Below, one piece after another: positions 40,686 to 52,783 of a stretch of DNA of 64,000 bases (the first letter of the stretch is position 1; every line of letters starts with the position of its first letter). The stretch is from contig NC_133026.1 of the NCBI RefSeq assembly GCF_048771995.1, positions 95,572,501 through 95,636,500 on the forward strand. The letters are read 5' to 3'. Source of the DNA: Taeniopygia guttata (lineage: Eukaryota > Chordata > Aves > Passeriformes > Estrildidae). The position numbers and the translations under genes are program-made. The notes beneath the pieces were generated by a model that did no database searches, was not told the origin of the DNA, and worked only from the letters and a program-made list of their open reading frames with translations.

Positions 40686-41258
40686 TCACCTTAGCAGACA
40701 CTTCAGTATCCAGAAAGGCACTTGCTGCCACTTGCAGCAAAATGAAAATGTCTCTAGCCTGCTCAATTGATCTTTCACTTCCAATATTCCCATTAGTGTA
40801 ATCAAAATAAAATGTTGCTGCCATGGTAAGAAAGAAAAGGACTGATCTCCTCCTGCTGCAGGAGATGAAGCAGGAGGATGAGGAAAAAAAGACATACTAG
40901 AGAAAAAAACATTATCTGGCTTTTTGCTTGTGTTGATGCTCTTGCAGGTTACTTCCTCCCTTGACTTGCAGTCATCAGTCCTACACTGCAATCTCTGCCT
41001 CAAAAGCATAAACAAAGTCGGCTTTTTTATGAGGTGGATGGCAGGTCTCTTGTTGAAGGTGAAAGGTCGTTGAGATCTGGAAGAATCTAACCAAATTTTG
41101 ATAGCCATGCAATGGCTATGCAATGGCCTGCAAATGCAGGAAGGAGACGGACATATGCCAACAATATTAAATAAAAATAAAAACTGTATATTCTTTGCAA
41201 TAATTTTGGTCCCAAAATAAAATTGGCACATTTTTGAATATAGTTTGATATTAATCAA
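40686..41258 (-). other. Unexplained 190-codon open reading frame
   Basis: This is the longest open frame in the window (ATG at 41258, TGA at 40686-40688) and it lies outside all recognised repeats. At the local composition, a frame of this length is uncommon by chance. The predicted peptide has an F/L-rich segment near residues 20-35 (QFLFLFNIVGICPSPS), a basic middle part, a proline/serine patch near residue 125-135 (FFPHPPASSPAAGGD) and a Cys/Trp-rich end (FCCKWQQVPFW). There is no signal peptide, domain or motif I recognise, and the composition does not look like a typical conserved protein. It may be chance, an unrecognised old repeat or a lineage-specific transcript. Confidence 0.15.
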
Positions 41259-42057
41259 AAAATCTTGTCATTAGATAGGAATCATAAATGTCTTCAGTCA
41301 TAGGACAACTTCTTATGTTGAGCTTGTATGACAAATCCTTAGTATTATTTTTAAAGTTTTATCTGTTCTTATCTTTGTATAAAAGCTAGGCTTGCTGTCT
41401 TTACGCCTTTGAGCTTTTTAAATTAAATAATCCAAATAATTTTACAAACTCTCTTCTTACAAAAACCTGGGTTTTTTAATGCTCATCAATGTACTTATTT
41501 CCTGTCCCTAAACTTGTCTAATTTTTTAATTTCCTTTTCAAAGCAAGGCAACTCATATTGCAAGTAGGATTCCAAATTAGTCTGCATCACTGATTTGTAT
41601 AGAGATCTTTATAAAGCATTTATTCACAGCAGAAAACAAAAAAAAATTAGTGTAAAGAGAATGAAAATAAATCCATTTTCCAAATCAATCTCATAAATTT
41701 TTTGCAGCATTAGCACAGGTCTCTGGCTGAGAGCTCCCATTTCTATTGTCATTTTATAATTATGTGGAAAAAAAAGGCATTTTTTCACAATACAAGGGGA
41801 GTAACAATCTCTCTTATTGAACGACACTGTATGTCAAGTAGTGTGCAGTACTCATCTGATATAAATCTGAATACATACTTTGAAAACAACATTGGTAGGA
41901 AAGCATAGCTCTTGTCTCTACTGCTCTCTTAAATGCACAAATTTTGTTTAGTTTAACATTTTGAGATTATAACCACACATTCAGTTAAGGAATCTTTATA
42001 TACAATCTACTGGATGAAAAAAAAACTGCTTGCTTAAATATTTATGAAAACAAAATG

Positions 42058-42061
42058 CCAA

Positions 42062-42108
<47 letters not shown>

Positions 42109-42110
42109 AT
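42058..42110. repeat. (AATA)n tetranucleotide microsatellite
   Basis: About 12 to 13 near-perfect AATA units at 42060-42109, directly after A-rich sequence. It is long and pure enough to be length-variable between individuals. Confidence 0.97.
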
Positions 42111-43074
42111 CAAGCTCTTGTGGTGACTTCCGTGGTGACTTCGCATATAATATTAACTGGATATCAAATACCCACCTTTTAGTTTAACAGGCAGAAAGTT
42201 TTGCCTTTCATTAAGTTTTCCATCTTTTTATCTGTAGGAATTGATACATCTGTGTTTTGAACAAGAAACTTTTTCACTCTATCTCTCCATTTTAACAGAC
42301 ATTGTTACTAAATTCACAGAAAATATTAGCATATCCTATTAGCCTAATTGGATAAAAAACCCTACACCTGTGATATTTGTAAGTGATTAGTATTGCATTT
42401 CTTCACTGATGGATTCAGTTTCATGTTATGGCAACTAAATATAACAGAGGAAAAAACTGTCCTCTGTTTCCATTGCATAAGAATTGTTACTGCTTATGGG
42501 CTCCATGTGCATTTGTGTATCAACTTCAGAAGAAACTGTTAAATTGCCTGGGAATGTTCCCATCAGCCTTGCAGCCCAACAAGGGAGTGCCAGAAAGTGG
42601 TAGCACTGTCTTTTTTCCTGTCAAATTGATAACATACAACTGGTAAAGGACTGAGCAAAACATCTCTGTTTTCATTAGACTATACTCCTGCTTTCTCTTT
42701 TTATTTTTTTTTTCTTGTGTATGTTCAGCTCTATGTATACAAGTTATATATGTCATATATAAGTGTATTAAGGTGTGTATATTTAATATATATAGGCAAA
42801 TAGATTGCATCTAAGGATTTTCTGATGAAAATGTTCTGGAAAAAGCATGCTGCACTGGGTGCTTTGCAATACTAACTCTGTCCTTTTCTCGGTTGGAGTC
42901 TGTAGAAAGTGTAGTGTATTAGTATATTTATTTCATGAAGCATATTAAGCACATAATAATATACATATTATTAATACTTCACAGATTTATACAGTTCATA
43001 TTGGATGTACCTTTATATTATTCCTAGCCAATGAATCCGACACAGGTCACCTTCTTCATCTCAGGCCAAATTGC

Positions 43075-43184
43075 TCAGTCCAAAACAGTTTCTGCATCAC
43101 TACTCCCAGTTCCACAGCAGAGAGTAACAGAAGGAGCATCAGGCATCCACAGCACTCCTCCAGCAGTTGGCTTACTTTTAGGGT
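43075..43184 (-). other. Weak terminal-exon-like segment
   Basis: On the minus strand, a T-rich tract ending TATCTTTCTTTAG gives an acceptor just before 43184. From there one frame is open to a TGA at 43077-43075 (PKSKPTAGGVLWMPDAPS...AETVLD), and a second frame is also open for about 41 codons. The local sequence is less A+T-rich than its surroundings. I recognise no protein, and no donor or poly-A signal was confirmed. Confidence 0.1.
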
Positions 43185-46100
43185 CTAAAGAAAGATAAAA
43201 TTGTCAGAGTTATAGCCAATTAAATCAATTTATGAAGAAATGTAGGCTTATACCAGAAATTTTCTTAGATTACAAACTGATAAAATTGGCACATATTAGT
43301 ATATACTATCAATTTATAAATTAAAACAAATTATTAACAATGGAAGTCAATCAGTTCTTAGGACTTCTATAACAAATAAAGACAGATAAGGCTCTCCATT
43401 AGGAGAGACCTCTGAAGACAAATAATTATATGAAGACTAAAGGAACTGCTCCTTTTTTGTTCTGAATACAACCACGATTTTCTGGAAAGTGACATAATAT
43501 ATTTGTCTTTAATTAGTGAGTGGGCAATCTACAGGGGGCAAGCTAGTCACAATGCTTCTCTGCAGGGAATCCAAATGCCTTCATAAGCAGAACAGAAAAG
43601 AAAAGAGGACCTAATCCTGTGCAGAGAATCAGAAGTTGAATATATTGTCAGTTTTTTAAGTAACCCACTAAAGTATTAGAAGCTATGTCAAAATAATTTC
43701 TTGAAACTTCCTATCAGTGGACTCAGAACTGAATTGATTTCTTGCTGTAAGATGAATTAGAGGATATAGGCCTAGAAGACTTTTGTCTTAATCTAATGTA
43801 CTGATAAATGTAATAATCTAAATTACCAAGTAATTTAATTTATTAATGTGCATGTTGAGCAGAGTTATTAGACAGCAAAAAACCTTCAGTATCTAATTCA
43901 CAATTATCCAACACAAGTACTGAAGGGAATGATTCATTTGCTTTCAGATAGATTGTAGTTTTCCCTTTCTCTACTAAAGGGTATGTCTCCACCTCATTGA
44001 CTTATGTGATTTAACCAAGATTAAACGATCTGCCTACAACTATAAAAAACATTTCTGGCGGACAGCCCAGGCATTGCAACTCCATGGTTCCTGTTCTTAT
44101 CAGAAATCAGCCTTCTGTTCCTTATCTAGATTTAGTCCAATCTCCTAAGGAGTTCAGTCTGGCTTGTTGAAGTGTGTGGATAGAAGCAGCACTTTGGTGG
44201 TGCTTTCATTCAGACCACACTCACTCAGCTGCACATTCAGTTGAAGATTTTCTCATGAAAAAATTTCCACTTCAATGACAGATTGAGATCTGCCTTTTAA
44301 TTATTAATCTACCATCCAGCAGATAACACATGTTCCTTCTGTAATTGCTCTTTTCATACATTAATCCTAGTGAGGCAATTTCCTCTTTGTCTCTTAGGCC
44401 ATCTACTACTTCTCATCAAGAATTCTGCTTGCAAATAGAACAGATTATTTGCATGAGTGTAGTAGACCAATAGTACTGAACTATGGTAAAACACTGGTTC
44501 AGACAAAGTCTGGGGAAAGGCTAACAAACACAAAGTTAAAGCTTTCTGACAAATATACAAAGCAATAATTACCTGCGTCTCTCCAAACAGCTATAATTAG
44601 CTGGACCAGAGCTAATAATTTTATGTCACGCTGGTGATCTTCTGTGCTAGCATTTAAAAACACACCCAAAGGCTTTGTCATCAGACAATATGTTTAAAGA
44701 ACCGTTTCTCTTTACCCTTATTACCACAAAATGTCGTAAGTTGTCATCTCTCAAAAGAATACTTGCATAGCAGCAACACCACACTTTTAAATAAATCAGC
44801 AAAAAAAGCTTCGTCATTTACAGCCATTACTTGGCTTCTGAGTGGATGGGTTGTACCTCTTTTCTAAATTATTTTAAGATTTCAATAGCAAGGAAAGCAA
44901 CAGAAGGGAACAGTGAAAGGAAAGTTGTTTGGTGTAGGAATTGTTAGGGTACAAAATACAAAACATGGCAAAAGTACTGCTGCGTAATCTGCGGGTAGAA
45001 AGACTCCTGTTACCCACTGAAAGTGTTACTGATGTCTTACCTGTCTGAATAACAAATGTGACATGCAGGGAATGCAAATTCAACAATCATTTTCATTTTG
45101 TGATTTCATGGAGTGAGGAGTGTGCAATAGAGCATCAAATAAGCAAAGAAAATCTAAGACCATTCAGAGAAAATTTACTCATGCCTTATCAAAGGTAAAT
45201 GTGTTCCCACAAGTATTTCCAGTAATATATTAAAAAAAAAAAAAAAAAGTATCCTTTAATTTGAGCATATTTTCCAAATATGAAATACATTACTGATCAT
45301 GGCATGATCCCTGCCTTCACTTCGTTTGCAAGCTCATATTGAAAACTAATACCTACCTAATATTTGTGAAAAACCCAATGTTTTTGTTTTATTTTAAATA
45401 AATAATCTTAAACATGAGCTTATTAATGACATTAGGCATAAATCTTCCCAACAGATGAAGTTCTTAAAGGTAATAATCATTAGGAACACAATACTGTCTC
45501 ATTTTTATAAACAGTCCAATGGCTCAGAAACTTGTGAATATATCCTTAAATATATCACTAAAAAGTCGCATGAAAAAAAGATTTAAAAGTGAGTATTTTT
45601 CAATTTTTATTTTAAATACTTTCTTAAGGAGGGTGTTTTTCTTTCCTACAACCAATATATTTTTTCTTTCCTTCAAATGCCAAAGGTAGACAAAAGTGAA
45701 GAATAAGCTGGGTATAACTGGGCTCAAGAAGAGTTGTTCTAGCTTTTCTTGAGAAAGCAAGGCACTCCTTAGGCAATTGCTTGGATAACTACATTGTAGG
45801 CAGAGGGGACATGGATGAGGGAAATGTGCAACAGGAAAGTCTCAAAGAAGAAGAAGATGAAACACATGGGAAATTCCAAGGAATGTCAGTTTTCAGATGG
45901 CTTGCTGAAGAAAGTGTGGTGAGACAGTAATTAGATGGCATTTAGAAAAGGGTCACAAAACTTGGAGATATTCTGGAGGTTACAAAAGTTCCTTCTCTGT
46001 GAGGCATAAGCCTGTGGTGACAGATTAATACAGTCCATTGTCATTCATAACCATTGTTTCAAATGTCTCTGTAGACAAATGGCTGAAGATTACCCACCCA

Positions 46101-46204
46101 AGAGAATGAGAGAGAGAGAAATGAGGTGAGGTAGATAGAAAAGAGAGAGGAAAAGGGAGAAGAAGAGGGGGTTAAGATTAGAGGGGCTTGTGCCAATATG
46201 ACCC

Positions 46205-46216
46205 AATATAAACCTA

Positions 46217-46248
<32 letters not shown>

Positions 46249-46259
46249 GGAAAAAAAAA
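46205..46259. repeat. (AC)n followed by poly-A tract
   Basis: A short (CA)n run of about eight units at 46216-46230 passes directly into about 20 A residues and a further A-rich patch. It follows a strongly purine-rich stretch, so the strand bias covers nearly 150 bp. Confidence 0.9.
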
Positions 46260-46566
46260 GTGGATTTTTCAGGTGTGAAAAATCAAAAAGGAAAACTATG
46301 GGCATTTTATGATGCGTGCCTTATTAGATGTAGCTCAGGTGATAGTCCTGAGGCCACCTGTGTGCTGCAATTTGAGTACTGTGAAACCAAAGTTAGGACA
46401 GTGTTCTCAATGTGTGACTTCAATTTTAAAGCTCAACAGGGACACAGGGTGTTATTGGTTATTGTCCTGCCTACATGACGTAAAGTCAACTGTATTAAAT
46501 TAAAATATTTCCAGGAATCACCAGAAGACCACTGAGCACACTACACATATCTTGGACCTCATAGAT

Positions 46567-46586
46567 AAATATAAATATTTATATTT
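46567..46586. repeat. Perfect 20-bp palindrome
   Basis: The sequence AAATATAAATATTTATATTT is its own reverse complement with no spacer. It sits in a patch of further TAAATATAAATA copies to about 46610. It is probably a by-product of A+T-rich repeat growth. Confidence 0.9.
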
Positions 46587-47057
46587 CAAATGTAAATATA
46601 AATATAAAACCTGTAGAAAAGAGTTTGATGTTTAACAATGGCCTATATTAAAAAGGAAAAGAGAAAAAAGAAAAATCACTCATATAGTTATGTATTTGAA
46701 TTCTATTTTAGAGCAGGTAGATATGTTTAATGAAATTACCATTTTAAGACTGAAATTTATATATTACAAGGAATGCAAAATCTAATTATTTTCATGGTAA
46801 GTCTTCTTGAACTTATAATGTTTAGCAGAAAGTTATTTCAACCTTTACCGTACCTCCATCAATTTTTCAGTCATTTGTATCTATCTGGTTGGTAAATTAA
46901 AATTTTTCAGAACAGTTTCTGATGCATGCATATTCTTGATTGCAAGGTGAGATCTGTGTAGGTATAGAAAAACTTTTAAAAAAAGAGGTGCTGGTTAAAC
47001 ACTGCAAAAACACTTTAGTTTCAAACACTTTTTAGGTGAGTTGAACTTTCCATATAG

Positions 47058-48139
47058 TGTAGTGGGTTGACTCTGGCTGGATGCCAGGAACCAAGTAAAT
47101 ATATTCTATCACTTCCCTCTGCACCTGGATAGGGGAGAGAAAATATAACAAAGGGTTCATGGGTTGAGATAAAGACTGGGAGAGAGCACTCACCAAATAC
47201 TGTCACAGGAAAAACATTCAAATTAGAGATATTTATTAAATTTGTTACTAACATAAATAAAGCAGGATAATAAGAAAGTTAAACAAGACCTTAAAAACAT
47301 CTTTCTTCCACCCCTCCCTCCTTCCCAGCTCTACCTCCTGCCCCAGGCAATGCAGGAAGATGGGAACGAGAGTTATGGTCAATGATCACACACTGCTCGG
47401 AGAGAGGAATCCTTCCCCTGCTCCAGCATGGGGTGTCTCCCACGGGAGATAGCCTTCCATGAACTTCTCCAGCCTGAGTCCATCCTATTGGCAACATTCT
47501 TCCCCAAACTGCTGCCATGTGGGTTACCCTTCCATGGGGTGCAGTCCTTCAGACACAGCCTGCTCCAGCATGGGTTCCCTACAGGCTCTTGCCAGGAAAC
47601 CTGATCCAGTGTGGGCTCTTCTCTTCACAGGTCCACAGGAAACTTTCCAGGAGCCTGATCCAGCGAGGGCTTCCCACAGAGCCACAGCCTCATCTCAGGC
47701 AGACATCTTCGCCAGTATGTACCTCCACCGAGTGGATCTTTGCACCCCCATGGACCTGCAGAGGCTGCAGGGGCACGGCCACTTCACCATGGGCTGTGCC
47801 ATGGGTTGCAGAGGAGTCTTGGCTGAGGTGCCTGGAACACATCCTGCCCCTCCTCCCTCACTGGCCCTGGTGTCTGCAGGGCTGTTCCTCTCACGTGTTC
47901 TCGCTCCCCTTTGCTCTGGCCCCAATTACAACCTCACATTAACATTTTTTCTTATTAAATATGTTATCACAGAGGTGTAATCACAATTTCTAATTGGTCC
48001 AGTCTTGGCTAGTGGCACATCCATCTTGAAGCTGCCAGGGATTGGCTCTGTTGAGGTGGAAGGACTTTTGTTAGCTTCTCACAGAAGCTACCCCTTTAAA
48101 GCCCCCAGTATCAACACCTGGCCATAGAAGCCCAATACA
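47058..48139 (-). mobile_element. Long retroviral LTR fossil (family B)
   Basis: This is a 1,082-bp LTR bounded by TGTAGTGGGTT at the left and CCCAATACA at the right, which are imperfect inverted ends. It lies on the minus strand: an AATAAA poly-A-type signal (TTTATT on plus, near 47229) is close to the left edge, putting R-U5 on the left. The interior is much more G+C-rich than the surroundings. It carries a degenerate tandem array at about 47420-47690 of units near 40-45 bp with a CCAGYRTGGG-like core. It resembles a widespread avian ERV LTR, perhaps ERVL-type, known to me from the block GACTCTGGCTGGATGCCAGG. No target duplication or internal region was found next to it, so it may be a solo LTR. 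Open frames across it (47459-47980 plus and overlapping ones) are by-products of its composition. Confidence 0.85.
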
Positions 48140-51100
48140 GATGCAAAGTACTTTTGCTGAAAGAACAAGATTACATTTCTGGGGGGAAAACAAAGAGAGA
48201 TATTTCCTGGCAGACTTCATTAAGAAGTCAAAAATTTAAAAAAAACCTTGTTGATTTTTTAATAACTGCCTATATAAACACTGGAATAAAGTGTAATGTT
48301 TTCTTTGAGAGACTGAATATTCTCCTTCACTGTACTGTAAATGAACTACTTCTGTGAAATACAATGATGTGGACTAGTGACATTCTTGATATATGACTCT
48401 AGACCTTTATTTTATTGAAATATAAGGAATTTAGAATGAGTGATGATGCAGATCACAATACTTCTGTATGAAAATCAGAGCAATGTAAGCACAGAAAGGC
48501 AGAAAACTGGGAGGAAAATTAAAATTATTCTATATATGGTATTAAAGGAAAAAAGTTAACAGTAGACACAGTAATTGCTGAAGGATGAAGTTACTGTTAA
48601 AAAGAAAATCAATTGCAACATTTGAACACAAAGTGGCTTATATTACATAATTATATACACATTATTATATTGCATACTTATATTACTTATATTATATTCC
48701 TGTCGTTGAACCATAAACCTAATTGACACTCAATAGGTCTGTCTTGTCCAGTTATCTTTTCTAGTTTATTTCTGTGTTAAAAATGACAAGTCCTAGTCAG
48801 CACATTTTCTGATATTCTAAAAAGCTTTTATTGCATAGGTCAATTTTCTAGTTGTTCTTAAGGGCTCTGCTCCCATTTGAAAGAAAGGGTTTTACCTTCA
48901 GTAAGTCAATATGAAATAAAATTTTGGTGAAGAAAAGGCAGACACTGAATTAACACGCTATAACAAATTCTGTGAAGGCTTAAGTTAATTCATTCTTCAT
49001 CACTGAAAGCAGTTTTTAAACGTGCTGTTCTTGTAGCAGCTGAGTTACATACCTAAACTCCTCAAATGTTACTCAGAGAAAGGTAAGTGTCAGAAAATAA
49101 GTTCCTTGACTGCTGTGATACCTTGAGTCAGGAAGAATTAATAAAGAACAATCGTATCTTGACTCCCTCAAACTTTGAGTCTCCAGGCTATGCACTTCCA
49201 TAAGATCAGTGGCAGGTTACAATTGAATCTGTAATTCCTCTTAAATGAAGAAGCCAATCATTGTTCTAAAATTTAACAAGGCTAGGGGAGATGTAGAATC
49301 AGTTACATCTGCAGCTGGGAGAGACTCAGGGCCACAGAAACAGACCCACTACTAGTTTAATTTTACTGAGGGAAACAGTCAGACACAGTTCTGAATAAAA
49401 TAATAACTAAGAGGCTGTTATGTAGCAAATGTCCTATACAAATACATCCTCATGGGAGCACAGGTACGAGACAATTCTGAATATTTGCTTACTGGTGAAT
49501 GTGTAAACAGACAGAAAATTTAAACAGTGTTTTTTTGAAAAATGTTTGTTCTTCTTCTCCAGAAGAAAAACTAAAATGGTTAAAATATAGTCAAGCTAGG
49601 CCTTGACTGGATGAAAATAAATATCTGGTTTCAATATAAGGCAGCTCACCCAATTTAGTTTATTCTTCCACCTGTATTCTGTACCACCATATAGAAAACT
49701 TTACCTGTATCTCTTATGACTTGCCCCAGAATGTGAAGATAATCCAGGTTCTTGTTAATAGATCCCTTGGGGCATATTAGAGTGAAATACTGAATGATCA
49801 GTGTTCGTAAATATGTAGATCTATGTAGGTTTTACTATAGAACAATTTAGTTGCAAAGGAAAGTGGGTAAGTAGCCATTTTGGTTATTGTATATTGTAAT
49901 ACAGTGACACAAAAGCATAAAAGTATCACTTAAAAATGCATAAGAAAAAAGAAAGAAAATATGAGAGCAAAATGATACATAATCACAACCATAGATCCTG
50001 AAATAAAAATTAATTGTTGGAATTTCAATATATGTTGACATTGTCTATTGTACTGTATCACAATGCCCTAAGCATATAATCCAAAAAGATTGCTTAAAGG
50101 TGCAAATTTCTTAAAGATAACTTTCCATTTAAGAAACAGAATAAATTGAAGGGAAAAGAAAAAGGTTTTCATACTGCTTCATGAAAATACACTCTTTAAC
50201 ATGTGCATTTCTGTTTTAATTTAAAACTATCTTGAAGTTTACTGAATTAAGTACCCTAACTCTAAAATATTGTTTGGAAATTATGCAGAAAAGCTTTGGG
50301 GCGAGTTTGCTTTTGCATCCATAATTATATACCTATATATTTCACAGGATCTTGGTAGCCATTTACCTTATGTAAGAAGTAGCAGTATACATGTAATACT
50401 AAATTACTCGAAAACTGAATAATGCAGGGAATATCTCACCCAGATAACATATCAGTCTGTATTACTATTAGAGCCCTACATTTGCATTTTGTATGTATCA
50501 GGTACATTTGTTTAGATCTATTATTAAAGCAGATGTAATTAATGATTACTGATTTCAAGGACAGAAATCTATACTCAGGTTAATTGATATTGATTTGTAA
50601 CTAGCACCACATTCAACAAACATTGAGATCACAAGAAGTGATAACATAAATTAGTGAAATTATTCTGTCAGATCTAATGGCAGCAGAAAATGTAGCATTC
50701 AATTGTCCCAGAGAAGCTTTTCTACAATAAATGAATCTACTCCTAGCACCATTTTACAGTCTAGTCCATTAGTAATCACATGATTTTAGAGAAGAAAATA
50801 TATCAGTGTGAGTTGCTATAGGAGTTTTCAATCTGTACAATGGATCAAAAATGAGAACCAAACTATGTCTTCATTGAAGTGTATAAACACACATTCTGAA
50901 GGACAAACCTGTGGGTCTGAACAACAGATCCATCAGAGTGGCATGATCAAGGAACTTGATACACTTAAGCCAGAAACAATGCGCTTGTCTTTCTGGGAAG
51001 TGGGCTTGATTAAAACAAAAGACTATTCCTGGCAGTCTGTGCTCAGTATGCCAACTTTATTTTAAGAGTTTGTGCTTACCATTTGTTCTGGTGTATTACT

Positions 51101-51351
51101 TTTTTGCTTCAAAAAAATGAACAAAACCATCTGATTTGAAAACACTCCTGGATAAAAAGGACCTTAAGTTTATGACAAATGGTATTCAAAAAACAGTTTG
51201 CTAATACATAAATGTCTATGTATCCAAATACAAGCTTTATTTTTAATGTATAACTTTCAGCATAGCTGAAAATAAGCACCCTTTGATAAGTATTATTTTT
51301 GGAAATTTTGTTATGCAAAACACAGGAAAAAAGTGTAAGTGAAATATACGA
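48140..51351. other. A+T-rich unique sequence, no gene seen
   Basis: About 3.2 kb of unique sequence with no ORF above 85 codons apart from those touching the next CR1. A (TATTA)-rich patch lies at 48635-48700. No recognised repeat or exon. Confidence 0.55.
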
Positions 51352-51508
51352 GTGGGGCACCTTCAACTATATTGGATTATTCAGAGCCTTGTCCAACCTG
51401 ATCTTGAATGTTTCGAGGGATGTGGCATCCACTTCTCTGTGCCAGTGTTTCATCACCCTCACTGCAAAAAATGTCTTCCTTATATGTAGCCTAAATCTGC
51501 CCTTTATC

Positions 51509-51588
51509 CAAAACAAAACAAAACAAAACAAAACAAAACAAAACAAAACAAAACAAAACAAAAAAAAAAACTAAAAAAAAAAAAAAAA
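51509..51588. repeat. (AAAAC)n pentanucleotide array and poly-A, inside CR1
   Basis: About ten pure AAAAC units at 51509-51560 are followed by an A-rich tract to about 51588 (GTTTT/poly-T on the CR1 strand). CR1 sequence continues on both sides, so the array grew inside the element after insertion. It is likely to vary in length. Confidence 0.96.
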
Positions 51589-51658
51589 GGTCCATTGTCC
51601 TGTTACTGCTAAACTGTTTGTACACATCTTTCTTATAGGTCCCCTTCAAGTACTGGAA

Positions 51659-51681
51659 GGGGGAGGGTTGGGGGTTGCGGG
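51659..51681 (+). other. G-quadruplex-type motif in CR1
   Basis: Four G runs of at least three (GGGGG-A-GGG-TT-GGGGG-TTGC-GGG) with loops of 1, 2 and 4 nt fit the usual G-quadruplex pattern. It lies in the CR1 copy about 70 bp from the A-rich array. Folding is inferred, not shown. Confidence 0.6.
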
Positions 51682-52231
51682 TCTCCTTGGAGCCTTTTCC
51701 AGGCTGAACAGCACCAACTCTCAGCCTTTCCTCATTGGGTAGGTGCTCCCTCCCTCTGATCTTCTCCATGGCCCTCATCTGGAATGGATCCAACAGGTCC
51801 ATGTCCTTCTTGCAGCAGGAAACCCAGAGCTGGACCCAGTGTTCCAGATGGGGTCTCACCAGAGCAGAGTAGAGGGGCAGAATCTCCTTCCTCATCCTGC
51901 CAGCCACACTGCTTTTGATGCAGCCCATGCCCAGTTGGCTTTCTGGGCTGTAAGTGCACATTCCTTGATCACATCCAGCTTTTCACCCAATGGTCCTTCC
52001 AAGACCTTCTCAGCAGGGCTGCTCTCAGTCTTCATCCACTGAACAGTCCATCCATCAAATCCATGTGTCTCTAATTCAGAGTGAAGGATGTTGTGGGGGG
52101 GGGCCATGTCAAAGGCCTTTCAGAATTCCAGAGAGATGACTTCTTGGTGGGGTATATGATACTTAATTCATTTCACAGCATAGCAAGCTTTCAAGATGCC
52201 ACAGGAATTCTTGATGTTTAAAGAAGTATCT

Positions 52232-52783
52232 TGTTGGAAAGGATGGATAAATATAATTGCCTGGCAAAAGATTGACAATAGTACAGCCAGGATGAAAACA
52301 ATCCCCCCTGCTGGCTGGACAATACCTTTACCTACAGATAGGTCCAAAAGTCAAATGGACTGTTCCATCTCACCCCCCAGAATGTATGATTCATCCCAAA
52401 CCTGCAACCCTCCCCTAAAACATCAGGCGTCTGTGAGCCCATTGGCCCAAGCCTTGTTCCAGCCCACCTTGAAGCCCCCTGATAAGGGGTCTCCGAGGGG
52501 TCAGACGCTCTCTTGGATCTTCCCCTCTCTTGGAACTCCCCTCTCTTGGAATCCCCGCTCTCTTGGAACTTCCCCCCTCTCCTGGACCATCCTCACTACC
52601 CCTTGTCTCTCCCCTCCTCCATTCCCTCAGGCCTTGCCACGTGCTGCGTCTGGCAGCTCCAAGCAAGACCTTTCACCATCCCTAATAAGCCTGATATTCT
52701 AAGAGCAGCCTTCAGAGATCTCTCGTCTCCATTCATCAAAGCCATCCTGAAGCACAGCGTTCCCTACAGACTGGCACCCTACA
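52232..52783 (+). mobile_element. Solo LTR with 6-bp target duplication (family C)
   Basis: A 552-bp element starts TGTTGG and ends CCTACA, which form an imperfect inverted repeat with the canonical TG...CA edges. The 6-bp direct repeat GTATCT flanks it on both sides (52226-52231 and 52784-52789). A 6-bp duplication is typical of class II (ERVK/beta- or alpha-like) retroviruses. No internal region is present, so it is a solo LTR formed by recombination between two LTRs. An AATAAG poly-A-like signal near 52684 followed by CAGAGATCTCTCGTCTCC suggests plus orientation. About five degenerate 17-bp units of CTCTCTTGGAACTTCCC type lie at 52508-52592. Matching flanks suggest it is younger than the other LTRs here. 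It lies about 70 bp to the right of the CR1 remnant. Confidence 0.88.

Larger units (their letters stand above)
39182..47057. other. A+T-rich desert with simple repeats and one long ORF
   Basis: About 7.9 kb with no recognised transposon. Contents listed separately are a 190-codon open frame, an (AATA)n array, an exon-like segment, an (AC)n/poly-A tract and a perfect palindrome. A purine-rich stretch precedes the (AC)n tract at 46105-46175. The block at 44560-44690 has clustered homeodomain-type TAATTA/TAAT motifs and could be a conserved noncoding element. Confidence 0.5.
51352..52160 (-). mobile_element. CR1 LINE copy with internal deletion and microsatellite
   Basis: A minus-strand CR1. 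Its left part reads on the minus strand as HIRKTFFAVRVMKHWHREVDATSLETFKIRLDKAL in overlapping pieces, and the middle part as LYSALVRPHLEHWVQLWV and LDPFQMRAMEKI. The last 70 bp or so of the usual 3' tail are missing at the left edge, odd for an element inserted by 3'-primed copying, so a later deletion is likely. On the right (52107-51892) the frame passes from ETHGFDGWTVQWMK directly into ESSPAEKVLEGPLGEKLDV. In intact CR1 these are about 130 codons apart, so about 0.4 kb including the catalytic FADD motif is gone. An (AAAAC)n array replaces roughly 30 bp near the 3' coding end. The right limit is uncertain. Confidence 0.93.

Noticed and set aside
47459-47980. 173-codon ORF and overlapping 141-codon ORF
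   Set aside because: They lie entirely inside the 1,082-bp LTR fossil and arise from its G+C-rich repeated composition; no host protein features.
51491-51961. 156-codon minus-strand ORF
   Set aside because: CR1 coding remnant running into the (AAAAC)n array translated as repeated FVLFC.
52196-52702. 168-codon Pro/Ser-rich ORF
   Set aside because: It covers most of the solo LTR (52232-52783), and its repetitive SLGTP/SWN-type residues come from the 17-bp tandem units.
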